From positions 1-19,403 of the forward strand of contig CAJWZY010000007.1 of NCBI GenBank assembly GCA_913050545.1: a stretch of 19,403 bases of DNA, read 5' to 3'. The position numbers and the translations under genes are program-made. Source of the DNA: an uncultured bacterium (GTDB taxonomy: Bacteria > Planctomycetota > UBA8108). Of the stretch, positions 1 to 6,698 are shown in pieces (the stretch's first letter is position 1; each line of letters starts with the position of its first letter). The notes beneath the pieces are model-generated. The model did not search any database. It was not told the origin of the DNA and was given only the letters and a program-made list of their open reading frames with translations.

Positions 1-162
1 CTCTTCATCGAGATCTTCGAGCGCTACGACCGCGACTTCTACAGGATCGACCCGGGACTCTTCAGCCCGGCCGTGATTACCTTCCGCAATCTCGACACCG
101 GCAATGAGTTCACCTTCGGACAGCTTGAACCGAAACTCATCGGGAGGTCCTTTCTCGAATGA
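1..162 (+). CDS. mch: Methenyl-H4MPT cyclohydrolase, C-terminal fragment
   Basis: The reading frame is open from the window edge to the TGA at 160-162 and gives the last 53 residues of a protein. The segment contains DFYRIDPGLFSPA followed by an N-x-x-T-G turn and ends in RSFLE. This is the pattern I recall for the extreme C-terminus of methenyltetrahydromethanopterin cyclohydrolase, where the DP-x-LFSPA stretch is highly conserved. The enzyme interconverts methenyl- and formyl-H4MPT in the cytoplasmic H4MPT-dependent C1 pathway. The stop codon shares ATGA with the next gene, so the two are probably translationally coupled. The H4MPT-related genes that follow support the call. The start and most of the protein lie outside the window. 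Confidence 0.88.
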   Translation, partial: LFIEIFERYDRDFYRIDPGLFSPAVITFRNLDTGNEFTFGQLEPKLIGRSFLE

Positions 163-1094
163 GAACTCCGCGAATCGCTATCCTCTGCGGAGCCAATCTC
201 TGGCATGTCGATGACCTCCTGCGGGCCGCGAAGCTCAGGGACATCCGCCTGGAAATTGCCGATCCGGAAAAACTCCGGGCCGAATGCCCTTCGGCAGAAG
301 GCTCTTCCCCGGCAGTACGCTGCGGCGGGCTTGAGCTGACAGAATTCGACGGCCTGGTTGTCAGGAGCCTTCCCGGCGGCAGCCTCGAGCAGGTCATCTA
401 CCGCATGGACGCGCTGCAGGCCCTGCAATCAGCCGGGGTCGCCGTGATCAACCCGCCAAAAGCCCTCGAGGCGGCGGTCGACAAATACCTCTGCCTCTGC
501 CGCCTGCAGGAGGCCGGGCTCCCGGTACCTCGCACCCTGGTCTGTGAAGATCCGCAGGAGGCCATGAAGGCCTTCGCTGAACTCAAGGAGCAGGCCGTGC
601 TCAAGCCGCTGTTCGGTTCAGAAGGGCGTGGGATTCTGCGCCCCCGCAGCAGCGAGGAGGCCAGGAAGGCTTTTGAGGAGATCGCCTCCGCCCGGGGAGT
701 CTTCTACCTGCAGGAATTCATCGACCACGGCGGAGCAGACCTCAGGTTGCTGGTGATCGACGGGCAGGTCACCGCCTCGATGGCCCGCACGGCCCCTCCC
801 GGTGAGTGGCTGACGAACATCGCCCGGGGAGGTTCCGCCGAGTCGCTGGAAGCCGGCGCGGCGCTTGAAAACCTTGCCCTCAGGGCGGCTGCGGCTGTCG
901 GCGCCGAGATTGCCGGGGTCGACATCATCCAGGGGCCTGATGGTGCTCCGCGAATCCTCGAGGTCAATGCCATCCCCGGCTGGCGCGCCATCAGCGAGGT
1001 CAGCGGAAAGGATATTTCCCTCGCTGTACTGGACTACGTGCTGGCACGTACGACAGAGCGGGAAACGGAACCAGCGGGAGCCTTCCAGCCGTGA
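159..1094 (+). CDS. RimK-like ATP-grasp ligase of the H4MPT cluster (orf5-type)
   Basis: The protein has 311 residues and starts at the ATG embedded in the ATGA overlap with mch. It has an ATP-grasp architecture. The N-terminal alpha/beta domain spans about 1-105. K109 and K149 (VLKPLFGSEGRG) are candidate nucleotide ligands. DLRLL (194-198), TNIARGG (219-225) and the metal-binding E268-x-N270 of LEVNAIPGWR match the RimK group. ATP-grasp enzymes of this group join a carboxylate to an amine through an acyl phosphate. In archaea, relatives add glutamate to H4MPT (MptN) or to tyramine for methanofuran (MfnD). A homologue sits beside mch in Methylobacterium. Which bond this enzyme makes cannot be read from the sequence; a glutamylation step of H4MPT or methanofuran is the likely range. 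No signal peptide is seen, so it is cytoplasmic. Confidence 0.85.
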   Translation: MRTPRIAILCGANLWHVDDLLRAAKLRDIRLEIADPEKLRAECPSAEGSSPAVRCGGLELTEFDGLVVRSLPGGSLEQVIYRMDALQALQSAGVAVINPPKALEAAVDKYLCLCRLQEAGLPVPRTLVCEDPQEAMKAFAELKEQAVLKPLFGSEGRGILRPRSSEEARKAFEEIASARGVFYLQEFIDHGGADLRLLVIDGQVTASMARTAPPGEWLTNIARGGSAESLEAGAALENLALRAAAAVGAEIAGVDIIQGPDGAPRILEVNAIPGWRAISEVSGKDISLAVLDYVLARTTERETEPAGAFQP

Positions 1095-1969
1095 GTGAAC
1101 AGGATCTCTCCACAGGCGAGGTGGCGATGATGGCCTGCCTCCTCGAGGCCAGGGCCCCCAAGGCCGGCAACGTCTCCCCCGCAAAGGGCTTCAAGGGCAC
1201 CACCCTTCGCCATTTTATCGAGGCTGCGTCTGCCATTGCAGGGCCACTCGACCGGGCTGCAGAACGTCCCCTGGGAGACACGATCCTCGAGGCTGTCACT
1301 GAAAGCCGCAAGGTGACAGAACAGAACGTCAACCTCGGCATCATCCTCCTGCTGGGTCCGCTGGCGAGCGCCCCGCAGGGCGCCGAGCCGCGGGATGGAG
1401 TCAGGGGGGTCCTCGATAACCTGGATGACGAAGACTGCCGTAAAGTCTACGAGGCGATCCGGATCGCATCCCCCGGCGGACTCGGCAGCGTTGAGACAGC
1501 CGATGTAAACGATCCGCCGCCGGGTGATCTCATCGCCGCCATGGAGCTGGCCGCCGAACGCGATCTTGTCGCCCGCCAGTACGTCAACGGCTTCGAGCAG
1601 GTGTTCTGCGAAGGCCTCGACTGGCTGCGCGAGTCTTGCGAGGCGGGACTGGAGCTCGACAGCGCCATCGTCCGTCTCCACCTGCAGTTCATGGCAAGCT
1701 ACCCCGACAGCCTGATCGCCCGTAAATGCGGCCCCGAAACCGCCCGGGAGGCCGCCGCAAGAGCAGCCCGGGTACTCGAAGGAGGCTGGCCGGAGGCCGG
1801 CACAGAGGCTCTCTTTACAGAGCTCGACAGCTGGCTGCGGGAAGATGGCAACCGCCGCAACCCGGGCACCAGCGCTGATCTGGTGGCGGGCTGCTTGTTT
1901 CTCGCTCTTCGCACTGGCATAATCGCCCTTCCGCCGGCCGATCCCGCAAGCGGGAAACCACCGGCGTAA
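1091..1969 (+). CDS. CitG-like triphosphoribosyl-dephospho-CoA synthase family protein (orf7-type)
   Basis: The protein has 292 residues. It starts at GTG in a GTGA four-base overlap with the ATP-grasp stop, so the start is well supported. Family motifs are APKAGNVSP at 22-30, the N79-x-N-L-G stretch preceding a hydrophobic run, PDSLIARKCG at 205-214 and RNPGTSADL at 256-264. All are typical of CitG/MdcB proteins, and the length fits the family. CitG displaces adenine from ATP and attaches the triphosphoribosyl group to dephospho-CoA through an alpha-glycosidic bond. There is no citrate or malonate lyase gene here, so that prosthetic-group role is unlikely. A homologue accompanies mch in methylotrophs. 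I infer a ribosyl transfer or related step in H4MPT biosynthesis; the actual substrate is unknown. Confidence 0.85.
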   Translation: MSEQDLSTGEVAMMACLLEARAPKAGNVSPAKGFKGTTLRHFIEAASAIAGPLDRAAERPLGDTILEAVTESRKVTEQNVNLGIILLLGPLASAPQGAEPRDGVRGVLDNLDDEDCRKVYEAIRIASPGGLGSVETADVNDPPPGDLIAAMELAAERDLVARQYVNGFEQVFCEGLDWLRESCEAGLELDSAIVRLHLQFMASYPDSLIARKCGPETAREAAARAARVLEGGWPEAGTEALFTELDSWLREDGNRRNPGTSADLVAGCLFLALRTGIIALPPADPASGKPPA

Positions 1970-1986
1970 CCTGGAAAGCTCTTACC

Positions 1987-2478
1987 ATGCAGAAATACAC
2001 CGTCCGCGTCTCAAAAGATTATCTCGGCTTCTGTGCCGCCCATTTCATTGTCTTCGGCAACAACCTCTGTGAGCGATTGCACGGACACAACTACCAGGTC
2101 GCCGCCGAAATCGAGGACCACCTCAAGGCCGACCACCTGGTCTTCGACTTCATCGAGTTAAAGCAGATCCTGCAGGGGATCACCGACAGCCTCGACCACC
2201 GGATGCTTGTTCCTCTCAACAGCGACACCCTCAGCGTCGAGGTCACCGAAGAGAACGTGCGAATCAACTCCGACGAGAAGGAGTGGATCATCCCCCGGGA
2301 TGACTGCGTGCTGCTGCCCATCGAGAATACGACAGCCGAGCTGCTGGCCCGCTGGGTTTCAGAGCAGCTCAGTGAAAAGCTGCAGGCGAGGCTCGGGCAG
2401 CTGCCCCGTGTTCTGCGCGTGGAGGTCTTCGAATCTCCGGGACAGAGTGCCACGATCGAGCTCCGCAACTCCGACTGA
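1987..2478 (+). CDS. 6-pyruvoyl-tetrahydropterin synthase family protein, PTPS-I/III-like
   Basis: The protein has 163 residues and the ATG lies 17 bp after the CitG-like gene. Zinc ligands H19, H32 and H34 are in place. The catalytic region reads C28-E29-R-L-H-G-H, the D70-H71 pair is present (SLDHRML), and E149 lies in VEVFESPG where the pterin-anchoring Glu is expected. About 30 residues around 75-110 are extra compared with short QueD proteins. The family acts on 7,8-dihydroneopterin triphosphate. QueD and PTPS-II have only the Cys, PTPS-III replaces it with Glu and releases 6-hydroxymethyl-dihydropterin, and enzymes with both Cys and Glu (CE-x2-HGH, as I recall the motif) belong to PTPS-I/III. 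The neighbours suggest it makes 6-hydroxymethyl-dihydropterin for H4MPT rather than a queuosine precursor. Confidence 0.88.
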   Translation: MQKYTVRVSKDYLGFCAAHFIVFGNNLCERLHGHNYQVAAEIEDHLKADHLVFDFIELKQILQGITDSLDHRMLVPLNSDTLSVEVTEENVRINSDEKEWIIPRDDCVLLPIENTTAELLARWVSEQLSEKLQARLGQLPRVLRVEVFESPGQSATIELRNSD

Positions 2479-2515
2479 GCAAGGCATCCTCCTCTCCCGG
2501 CAGAAGGGAAGAACC

Positions 2516-3295
2516 GTGACCGAAAACGAAACGCCCCAGGACACTCTCTCCCTCAAGGGGCGGCGTGCCGTCGTCACGGGGTCATCCTCGGGTATCGGCC
2601 GGGCAATCGCCCTGGAGCTGTCCGCGGCCGGCGCCGAGGTTCTCATCCATGCCAATCGCTCGATCGCGGGCGGCGAGAAACTCAGACAGGAGATCACCGC
2701 CCGGGGAGCTCGCTGCGAATTCATCCAGGCTGACCTGCGAACCGGCAAGGCCGCCACCGCCTTCTTCGAGGAGGCCCTCGAGACGCTCGGCAGCCTCGAT
2801 ATCTGGATCAACAACGCCGGCGTCGACATCCTGACCGGAGAGGGAGCGAAGCTCTCCTACGAAGAGAAGCTCGATTCCCTCATCGCTGTCGATCTCAGGG
2901 CCAGCATCCTGCTGGCCCGCAAGGCCGGCAGCGCAATGAAAGACCACGGCGGCGTCATCCTGAACATGGGCTGGGACCAGGCCGCGGTCGGCATGGAAGG
3001 AGAAAGCGGCGAGCTCTTCGGGGCCATCAAGGGAGCCGTGATGGCCTTCACCAGGAGCCTGGCCCTCAGCCTGGCGCCGAAGGTGCGGGTCAACTGCCTG
3101 GCGCCGGGCTGGATCCGAACAGCCTGGGGTGAAGAGGCGCCTGCCGAGTGGCAGGAGCGTGTTCTGCAGGAGGTCCCTCTCGGGCGCTGGGGCTCCCCCG
3201 AAGATGTCGCCTCCACCGCCCGTTTCCTGGTTTCCGATGCCGCAAGCTTCATCAGCGGACAGGTCGTCAACATCAACGGTGGCGCCATCAGCTGA
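2516..3295 (+). CDS. Short-chain dehydrogenase/reductase with substituted catalytic residues
   Basis: The protein has 259 residues. The frame stays open upstream through the PTPS gene, but the GTG at 2516 is preceded by GAAGGGAAG and gives a normal SDR N-terminus, so I chose it. The Rossmann motif TGSSSGIG (21-28), NNAG (99-102) and the C-terminal SGQVVNINGG segment (247-256) are classical. The catalytic tetrad is not. The expected Asn is D126, the Ser is W153 (in NMGWD) and the Tyr of YxxxK is F168; only K172 remains. Cofactor binding therefore looks intact, but ordinary carbonyl/alcohol chemistry is doubtful. By context it could act on a pterin, for example in reducing dihydromethanopterin, or have a non-redox role. 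It is probably in the operon with the PTPS gene, 37 bp upstream. Confidence 0.85.
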   Translation: MTENETPQDTLSLKGRRAVVTGSSSGIGRAIALELSAAGAEVLIHANRSIAGGEKLRQEITARGARCEFIQADLRTGKAATAFFEEALETLGSLDIWINNAGVDILTGEGAKLSYEEKLDSLIAVDLRASILLARKAGSAMKDHGGVILNMGWDQAAVGMEGESGELFGAIKGAVMAFTRSLALSLAPKVRVNCLAPGWIRTAWGEEAPAEWQERVLQEVPLGRWGSPEDVASTARFLVSDAASFISGQVVNINGGAIS

Positions 3296-3417
3296 GCGAC
3301 GCCGTTGGTGCGGCATCTTTTCGAACGACTTCGCGGCGCGATTCTGTTAATTGTTGGTATTCTCCGGAAAGAGAATAAACGACGCAGAGGGACGGTCTTA
3401 AAACAGGAGCCGGGAAC
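3296..3417. other. Intergenic spacer between SDR and carbinolamine dehydratase genes
   Basis: This 122-bp gap is the only sizeable break in the + strand cofactor run (1-6665). It is more AT-rich than its surroundings around 3345-3400 and contains a perfect 20-bp interrupted palindrome. It ends in a good ribosome-binding site, AGGAG at 3405-3409, eight bases before the ATG at 3418. A promoter for the second half of the cluster is plausible, but no convincing -35/-10 pair was seen. Confidence 0.4.
3358..3377. repeat. 20-bp inverted repeat (7-bp arms, 6-nt centre)
   Basis: The sequence reads TATTCTC-CGGAAA-GAGAATA, with exactly complementary arms. It lies 40 bp upstream of the carbinolamine dehydratase ATG. 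No run of T follows, so it is not a standard rho-independent terminator. It could be an operator for a dimeric regulator or an mRNA hairpin between the two halves of the cluster. Confidence 0.55.
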
Positions 3418-3762
3418 ATGAGCGAAGAAAAAGTATACAGCGAAGAGGAGCTCGCCGAAAAGCTCATCGAGCTGCCCGGCTGGGAGCTCCGCGACGGCTG
3501 GATCAGGAGAAGCTTCAAAACCCCCGGCTGGCCCCACACCCTGATGCTGGTCAACGCCATCGGCTACCGGGCCGAGGCGGGTTTCCATCATCCGGATCTC
3601 GAAATTGGCTGGGCCAGGGTCGTCGTCAAGCTGCAGACCCACAGCGCCGGCGGAGTCACCGACAAGGACCTCACGCTCGCCCACGAAATCGAGGAGCTCT
3701 CCACCTGGCTTCCAGGTGATGACAGCGCCCTCACCGGCTTCCCGAAGAAGTGGATACGATAA
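3418..3762 (+). CDS. Pterin-4a-carbinolamine dehydratase (PCD/DCoH family)
   Basis: The protein has 114 residues, preceded by AGGAG at eight bases, so the start is firm. The family signature HHPD occupies 57-60 and the third conserved His is H75 in LQTHSAGGVTDKDL, with the usual spacing. These residues form the active site that dehydrates 4a-hydroxy-tetrahydropterins, and the length is typical. There is no aromatic amino acid hydroxylase nearby. Its place in an H4MPT cluster, as with pcd genes in methylotroph clusters, suggests a role in pterin cofactor making or repair rather than phenylalanine metabolism; the exact substrate is not known. It heads a run of three genes, with the dihydropteroate-synthase-like gene starting nine bases after its stop. 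Confidence 0.92.
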   Translation: MSEEKVYSEEELAEKLIELPGWELRDGWIRRSFKTPGWPHTLMLVNAIGYRAEAGFHHPDLEIGWARVVVKLQTHSAGGVTDKDLTLAHEIEELSTWLPGDDSALTGFPKKWIR

Positions 3763-3771
3763 GAGCCTGAG

Positions 3772-5151
3772 ATGACCGACCCCAGCACCAGAGGTTTCGT
3801 CACCGGCAAGCTCGCCGCCCCTGCGCTTCGCAGGATCCTCGAGCGCCTCGAGCCGGAGCTGGACTTCAAGCCGGTGGTCATCGAGCTGAACATAGACGTC
3901 GCTGCCCTGATGACAACGGAGTGGGTCGCCCGCAAACTCGAGCTCGACCCGGCGATCAGCTCGCTGGTGCTTCCCGGCCATTGCACCGGGGAGCTCCGCG
4001 TCATCGAGGAGGCCACCGGCCTGGAGGTCGAACGCGGGCCACGTGATCTTCGAAACCTGCCTGCCCACCTCGGCAGCACCGTGGCGGAGGAAGACTATGG
4101 AGCTCAGGACATCGAGATCATCGCCGAGATCAACCATGTCCCCCAGCTCTCGCCCGGAGACGTTCTCGAGCAGGCGAAAAGCTACAGGCGCAGCGGAGCG
4201 GACATTATCGATCTCGGCTGTGATCCCGGCGGGCCCTTCGAGGCTGTCGGAGAGCTCGTCAGCCTGCTTCGCGACAATGGCTTCCGCGTATCGGTTGACA
4301 GTCTCGACCCGCGCGAGATCGAGCCCGCCGTCGCGGCCGGGGCCGAGCTGGTCCTCAGCGTCAACTCGGGAAATATCGATGTGGCCCGGTCGCTCGGCTG
4401 CGAGGTGGTTCTCATTCCCGACGACAACGCCACCCTCGCAGGAATCGATGAGAACGTGGGCAAGCTCGAGGACTGGGGAGTCCCCTACCGCATCGATGCG
4501 GTGCTTGAGCCCATCGGTTTCGGCTTCGCCCGGTCCCTCGGCCGCTACCTGGAGATCCGCGAACGATACCCCGACTCCGAAATCATGATGGGCATCGGCA
4601 ACCTCACCGAGCTCACCGATGCCGACTCGGCGCCGATGAACCTGCTCCTGCTTGGCTTCTGCCAGGAAACCGGGATCCGCAGTGTGCTCACCACCGAGGT
4701 CATCCACTGGGCTTCATCCAGTGTCCGCGAATGCGACCTTGCCAGGAAGCTGGTCCACTATGCCTGTGCCCATGGGCAGCTGCCAAAGCACCGGGAGGAA
4801 AAGCTCCACCTGCTGCGGGATCCTGTCCTGCTGCGACATGGAGTGGAAGCCATCGAAGAGATCGCTGCGGGAATCAGGGATCGCAACTTCAGGTTGTTTG
4901 CCGAGGGGGGAGAAATTCATGCCCTCTCCTGTGAGGGCCATATCACCGGCAAGGACCCCTTCGAGATCTTCGAGAAGCTCTCGGTGAAGGACCCCTCCCA
5001 CGCATTTTACCTTGGCTACGAGATGGCAAAGGCCGTCACCGCCCTGACGCTGAACAAGAACTACGTCCAGGATGAGGCCCTGAGCTGGGGCTTCCTGACC
5101 CGGCCGGAAAAAAGCCATGTCGACAGGCGGAAGGACCGGCCGGAAAAATGA
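3772..5151 (+). CDS. Dihydropteroate synthase-related protein (H4MPT type)
   Basis: The protein has 459 residues and the ATG lies nine bases after the PCD stop. The middle third is a pterin-binding TIM barrel: AEINHVPQLSPGD (118-130), SGADIIDLGCDPGGP (141-155, matching the DHPS gADiiDvG strand), VSVDS (173-177) and LSVNSGN (195-201). Extra N-terminal (1-110) and C-terminal (about 350-459) domains make it far longer than folate-type DHPS. This matches the DHPS-related family shared by archaea and H4MPT-using bacteria. The likely task is joining 6-hydroxymethyl-dihydropterin diphosphate to the ribofuranosyl-aminobenzene moiety, the H4MPT counterpart of the folate reaction. That role is an inference from family and neighbours, especially pabB immediately downstream. 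Confidence 0.88.
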   Translation: MTDPSTRGFVTGKLAAPALRRILERLEPELDFKPVVIELNIDVAALMTTEWVARKLELDPAISSLVLPGHCTGELRVIEEATGLEVERGPRDLRNLPAHLGSTVAEEDYGAQDIEIIAEINHVPQLSPGDVLEQAKSYRRSGADIIDLGCDPGGPFEAVGELVSLLRDNGFRVSVDSLDPREIEPAVAAGAELVLSVNSGNIDVARSLGCEVVLIPDDNATLAGIDENVGKLEDWGVPYRIDAVLEPIGFGFARSLGRYLEIRERYPDSEIMMGIGNLTELTDADSAPMNLLLLGFCQETGIRSVLTTEVIHWASSSVRECDLARKLVHYACAHGQLPKHREEKLHLLRDPVLLRHGVEAIEEIAAGIRDRNFRLFAEGGEIHALSCEGHITGKDPFEIFEKLSVKDPSHAFYLGYEMAKAVTALTLNKNYVQDEALSWGFLTRPEKSHVDRRKDRPEK

Positions 5152-6665
5152 GCCCGCCAAGTGTCCATTCCAGTGGAAGCTCCGCCCAGCCGCTGGTCGA
5201 GGAGATCCCGGGAGCCCCATCACCGGAGGAGGCATTCAAACGCCTCTGTGGACTGCCCTTCCTCCTCTTCCTTGACAGCGCGGCGCCGGATGATATCCAG
5301 GGGCGCTACTCCTACCTGGCGGCCTGCCCCTTCGAAGTTTTCAGGACCTCGACAGGGACAACCGAGATCCTCTCCTGCACCGGCGAAGGGATCGAAAGCG
5401 CCGCCTATGAAACTACCGGCAGGGAGGCCACCGATCCGTTTGAGCTCCTGCGCCTGCAACTGCAGAAGTGGGCTGCACCGCCGGTCGAGGACCTGCAGCC
5501 GTTCCAGGGCGGCGCGGCCGGGCTTTTCGGCTATGGCCTGGCCCATTTCATCGAAGACATACCCCGTCCCCTGCACGACGAATTCGAGGTCCCGGAGCTG
5601 GCAATCGGACTTTATGACTGGGTCCTGTCGTGGGATCACGAAAAAAAAACCTGCCATATCATCTCGCATGGGTTTCCTGCCGAGCCGGCACAAAGGCAGC
5701 AAAGAGCCGCCAGGCGGATCACTGAGGTAAAGGATCTCCTGCTGAGAACAACCGGGACCCGTTTGCACGAAGGCGGGAACCGTCCGGAGCTTTCCCGCGA
5801 GGAACTTGCACAGGCGTGGGAGGTACCTGAGTTCCCCGGACTGCTGAGCAATTTCTCCAGGGAAGACTACACCGCCGCCGTGGCCCGCTCCATCGAGTAC
5901 ATTCGCGCCGGAGATATTTTCCAGGTCAATCTCTCACAGCGCCTTGCCTGCCCGGCCCCCGGAAATCCCGTGGATTTTTACCTGGCCCTGCGCAAATCGA
6001 ACCCCGCTCCCTATGCCGGCTACTTCGATCTTGGAGAATACGTGGTGGCCAGCTCATCGCCGGAACAATTTCTCAGTGTGAGCGGAGACCTCGTCACGAC
6101 CCGTCCGATCAAGGGCACCTGCTCACGGGGCTATACTCCCGAGGAAGACCTCAGCCGCAGGGGCCATCTCACGCAGAGCGGCAAGGACCAGGCCGAGAAC
6201 GTGATGATCGTTGACCTCCTGCGCAACGATCTCTCCCGTGTCTGCCGCCCCCACAGCGTCGAGGTGCCGGCCCTGTATGAGATTGAGCGCCACCCAACGG
6301 TTTACCACCTCGTCTCTGAAATCCGCGGGCAGCTCAGGGAAGATTGCGACTGTCTTGACCTGCTGCGCGCCAGCTTCCCGGGGGGCTCGATCACCGGCGC
6401 GCCCAAGGTACGGGCGATGGAGATCATCTCCGAGCTCGAACCCACTGCGCGGGGGCCCTATTGCGGAAGCCTTGCATGGCTGGGCTTCAGCGGTGGCATG
6501 CAGAGCAGCATCCTCATCCGAACCGCCACCCTGGGCCGCGGCTGGCTGCAGATGCCCGTGGGAGGTGGGATCGTATCCGATTCTTCCCCGGAAGCTGAAT
6601 ACCAGGAGACCCTCCAGAAGGCCACGGGGATGCTGCCCGCCATCGAGGAGTGCAGGGTCCGCTGA
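5148..6665 (+). CDS. pabB: Aminodeoxychorismate synthase component I
   Basis: The protein has 505 residues and starts in an ATGA overlap with the DHPS-like stop. The chorismate-binding domain (about 235-500) carries QVNLSQR (259-265), RPIKGT (319-324), ENVMIVDLLRNDLSRV (350-365), SFPGGSITGAPK (409-420) and GGGIVSDS (472-479). K322 in PIKGT marks PabB; anthranilate synthase TrpE has Ala in this place. PabB aminates chorismate to 4-amino-4-deoxychorismate using ammonia from PabA. Neither PabA nor the lyase PabC is in the window, and no such domain is fused here. p-Aminobenzoate is the arylamine precursor of H4MPT through beta-RFAP synthase, which explains its place. It is the last gene of the + strand cofactor run and converges on the peptidase gene, 33 bp away. 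Confidence 0.92.
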   Translation: MSPPSVHSSGSSAQPLVEEIPGAPSPEEAFKRLCGLPFLLFLDSAAPDDIQGRYSYLAACPFEVFRTSTGTTEILSCTGEGIESAAYETTGREATDPFELLRLQLQKWAAPPVEDLQPFQGGAAGLFGYGLAHFIEDIPRPLHDEFEVPELAIGLYDWVLSWDHEKKTCHIISHGFPAEPAQRQQRAARRITEVKDLLLRTTGTRLHEGGNRPELSREELAQAWEVPEFPGLLSNFSREDYTAAVARSIEYIRAGDIFQVNLSQRLACPAPGNPVDFYLALRKSNPAPYAGYFDLGEYVVASSSPEQFLSVSGDLVTTRPIKGTCSRGYTPEEDLSRRGHLTQSGKDQAENVMIVDLLRNDLSRVCRPHSVEVPALYEIERHPTVYHLVSEIRGQLREDCDCLDLLRASFPGGSITGAPKVRAMEIISELEPTARGPYCGSLAWLGFSGGMQSSILIRTATLGRGWLQMPVGGGIVSDSSPEAEYQETLQKATGMLPAIEECRVR

Positions 6666-6698
6666 ATCCGCCAGGGCCCAGGGCGCCCCGGAGAGCTC

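Noticed and set aside
2207..2515. N-terminal extension of the SDR
   Set aside because: It overlaps most of the second half of the PTPS gene in another frame; a normal SDR N-terminus begins at GTG 2516.
2857..4707. 616-residue minus-strand open frame
   Set aside because: It lies opposite the SDR, PCD and DHPS-like genes, all of which have clear family motifs and tight operon spacing. The minus translation shows no recognisable domain and is a GC-rich shadow frame.
5148..6665. Anthranilate synthase component I (TrpE) as an alternative
   Set aside because: The PIKGT motif has the PabB lysine where TrpE has alanine, and the neighbours use p-aminobenzoate, not tryptophan precursors.
6666..6698. 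Rho-independent terminator between pabB and the peptidase gene
   Set aside because: There is GC-rich local complementarity (GGGC and GCCC), but no stable single stem followed by a T-run on either strand.
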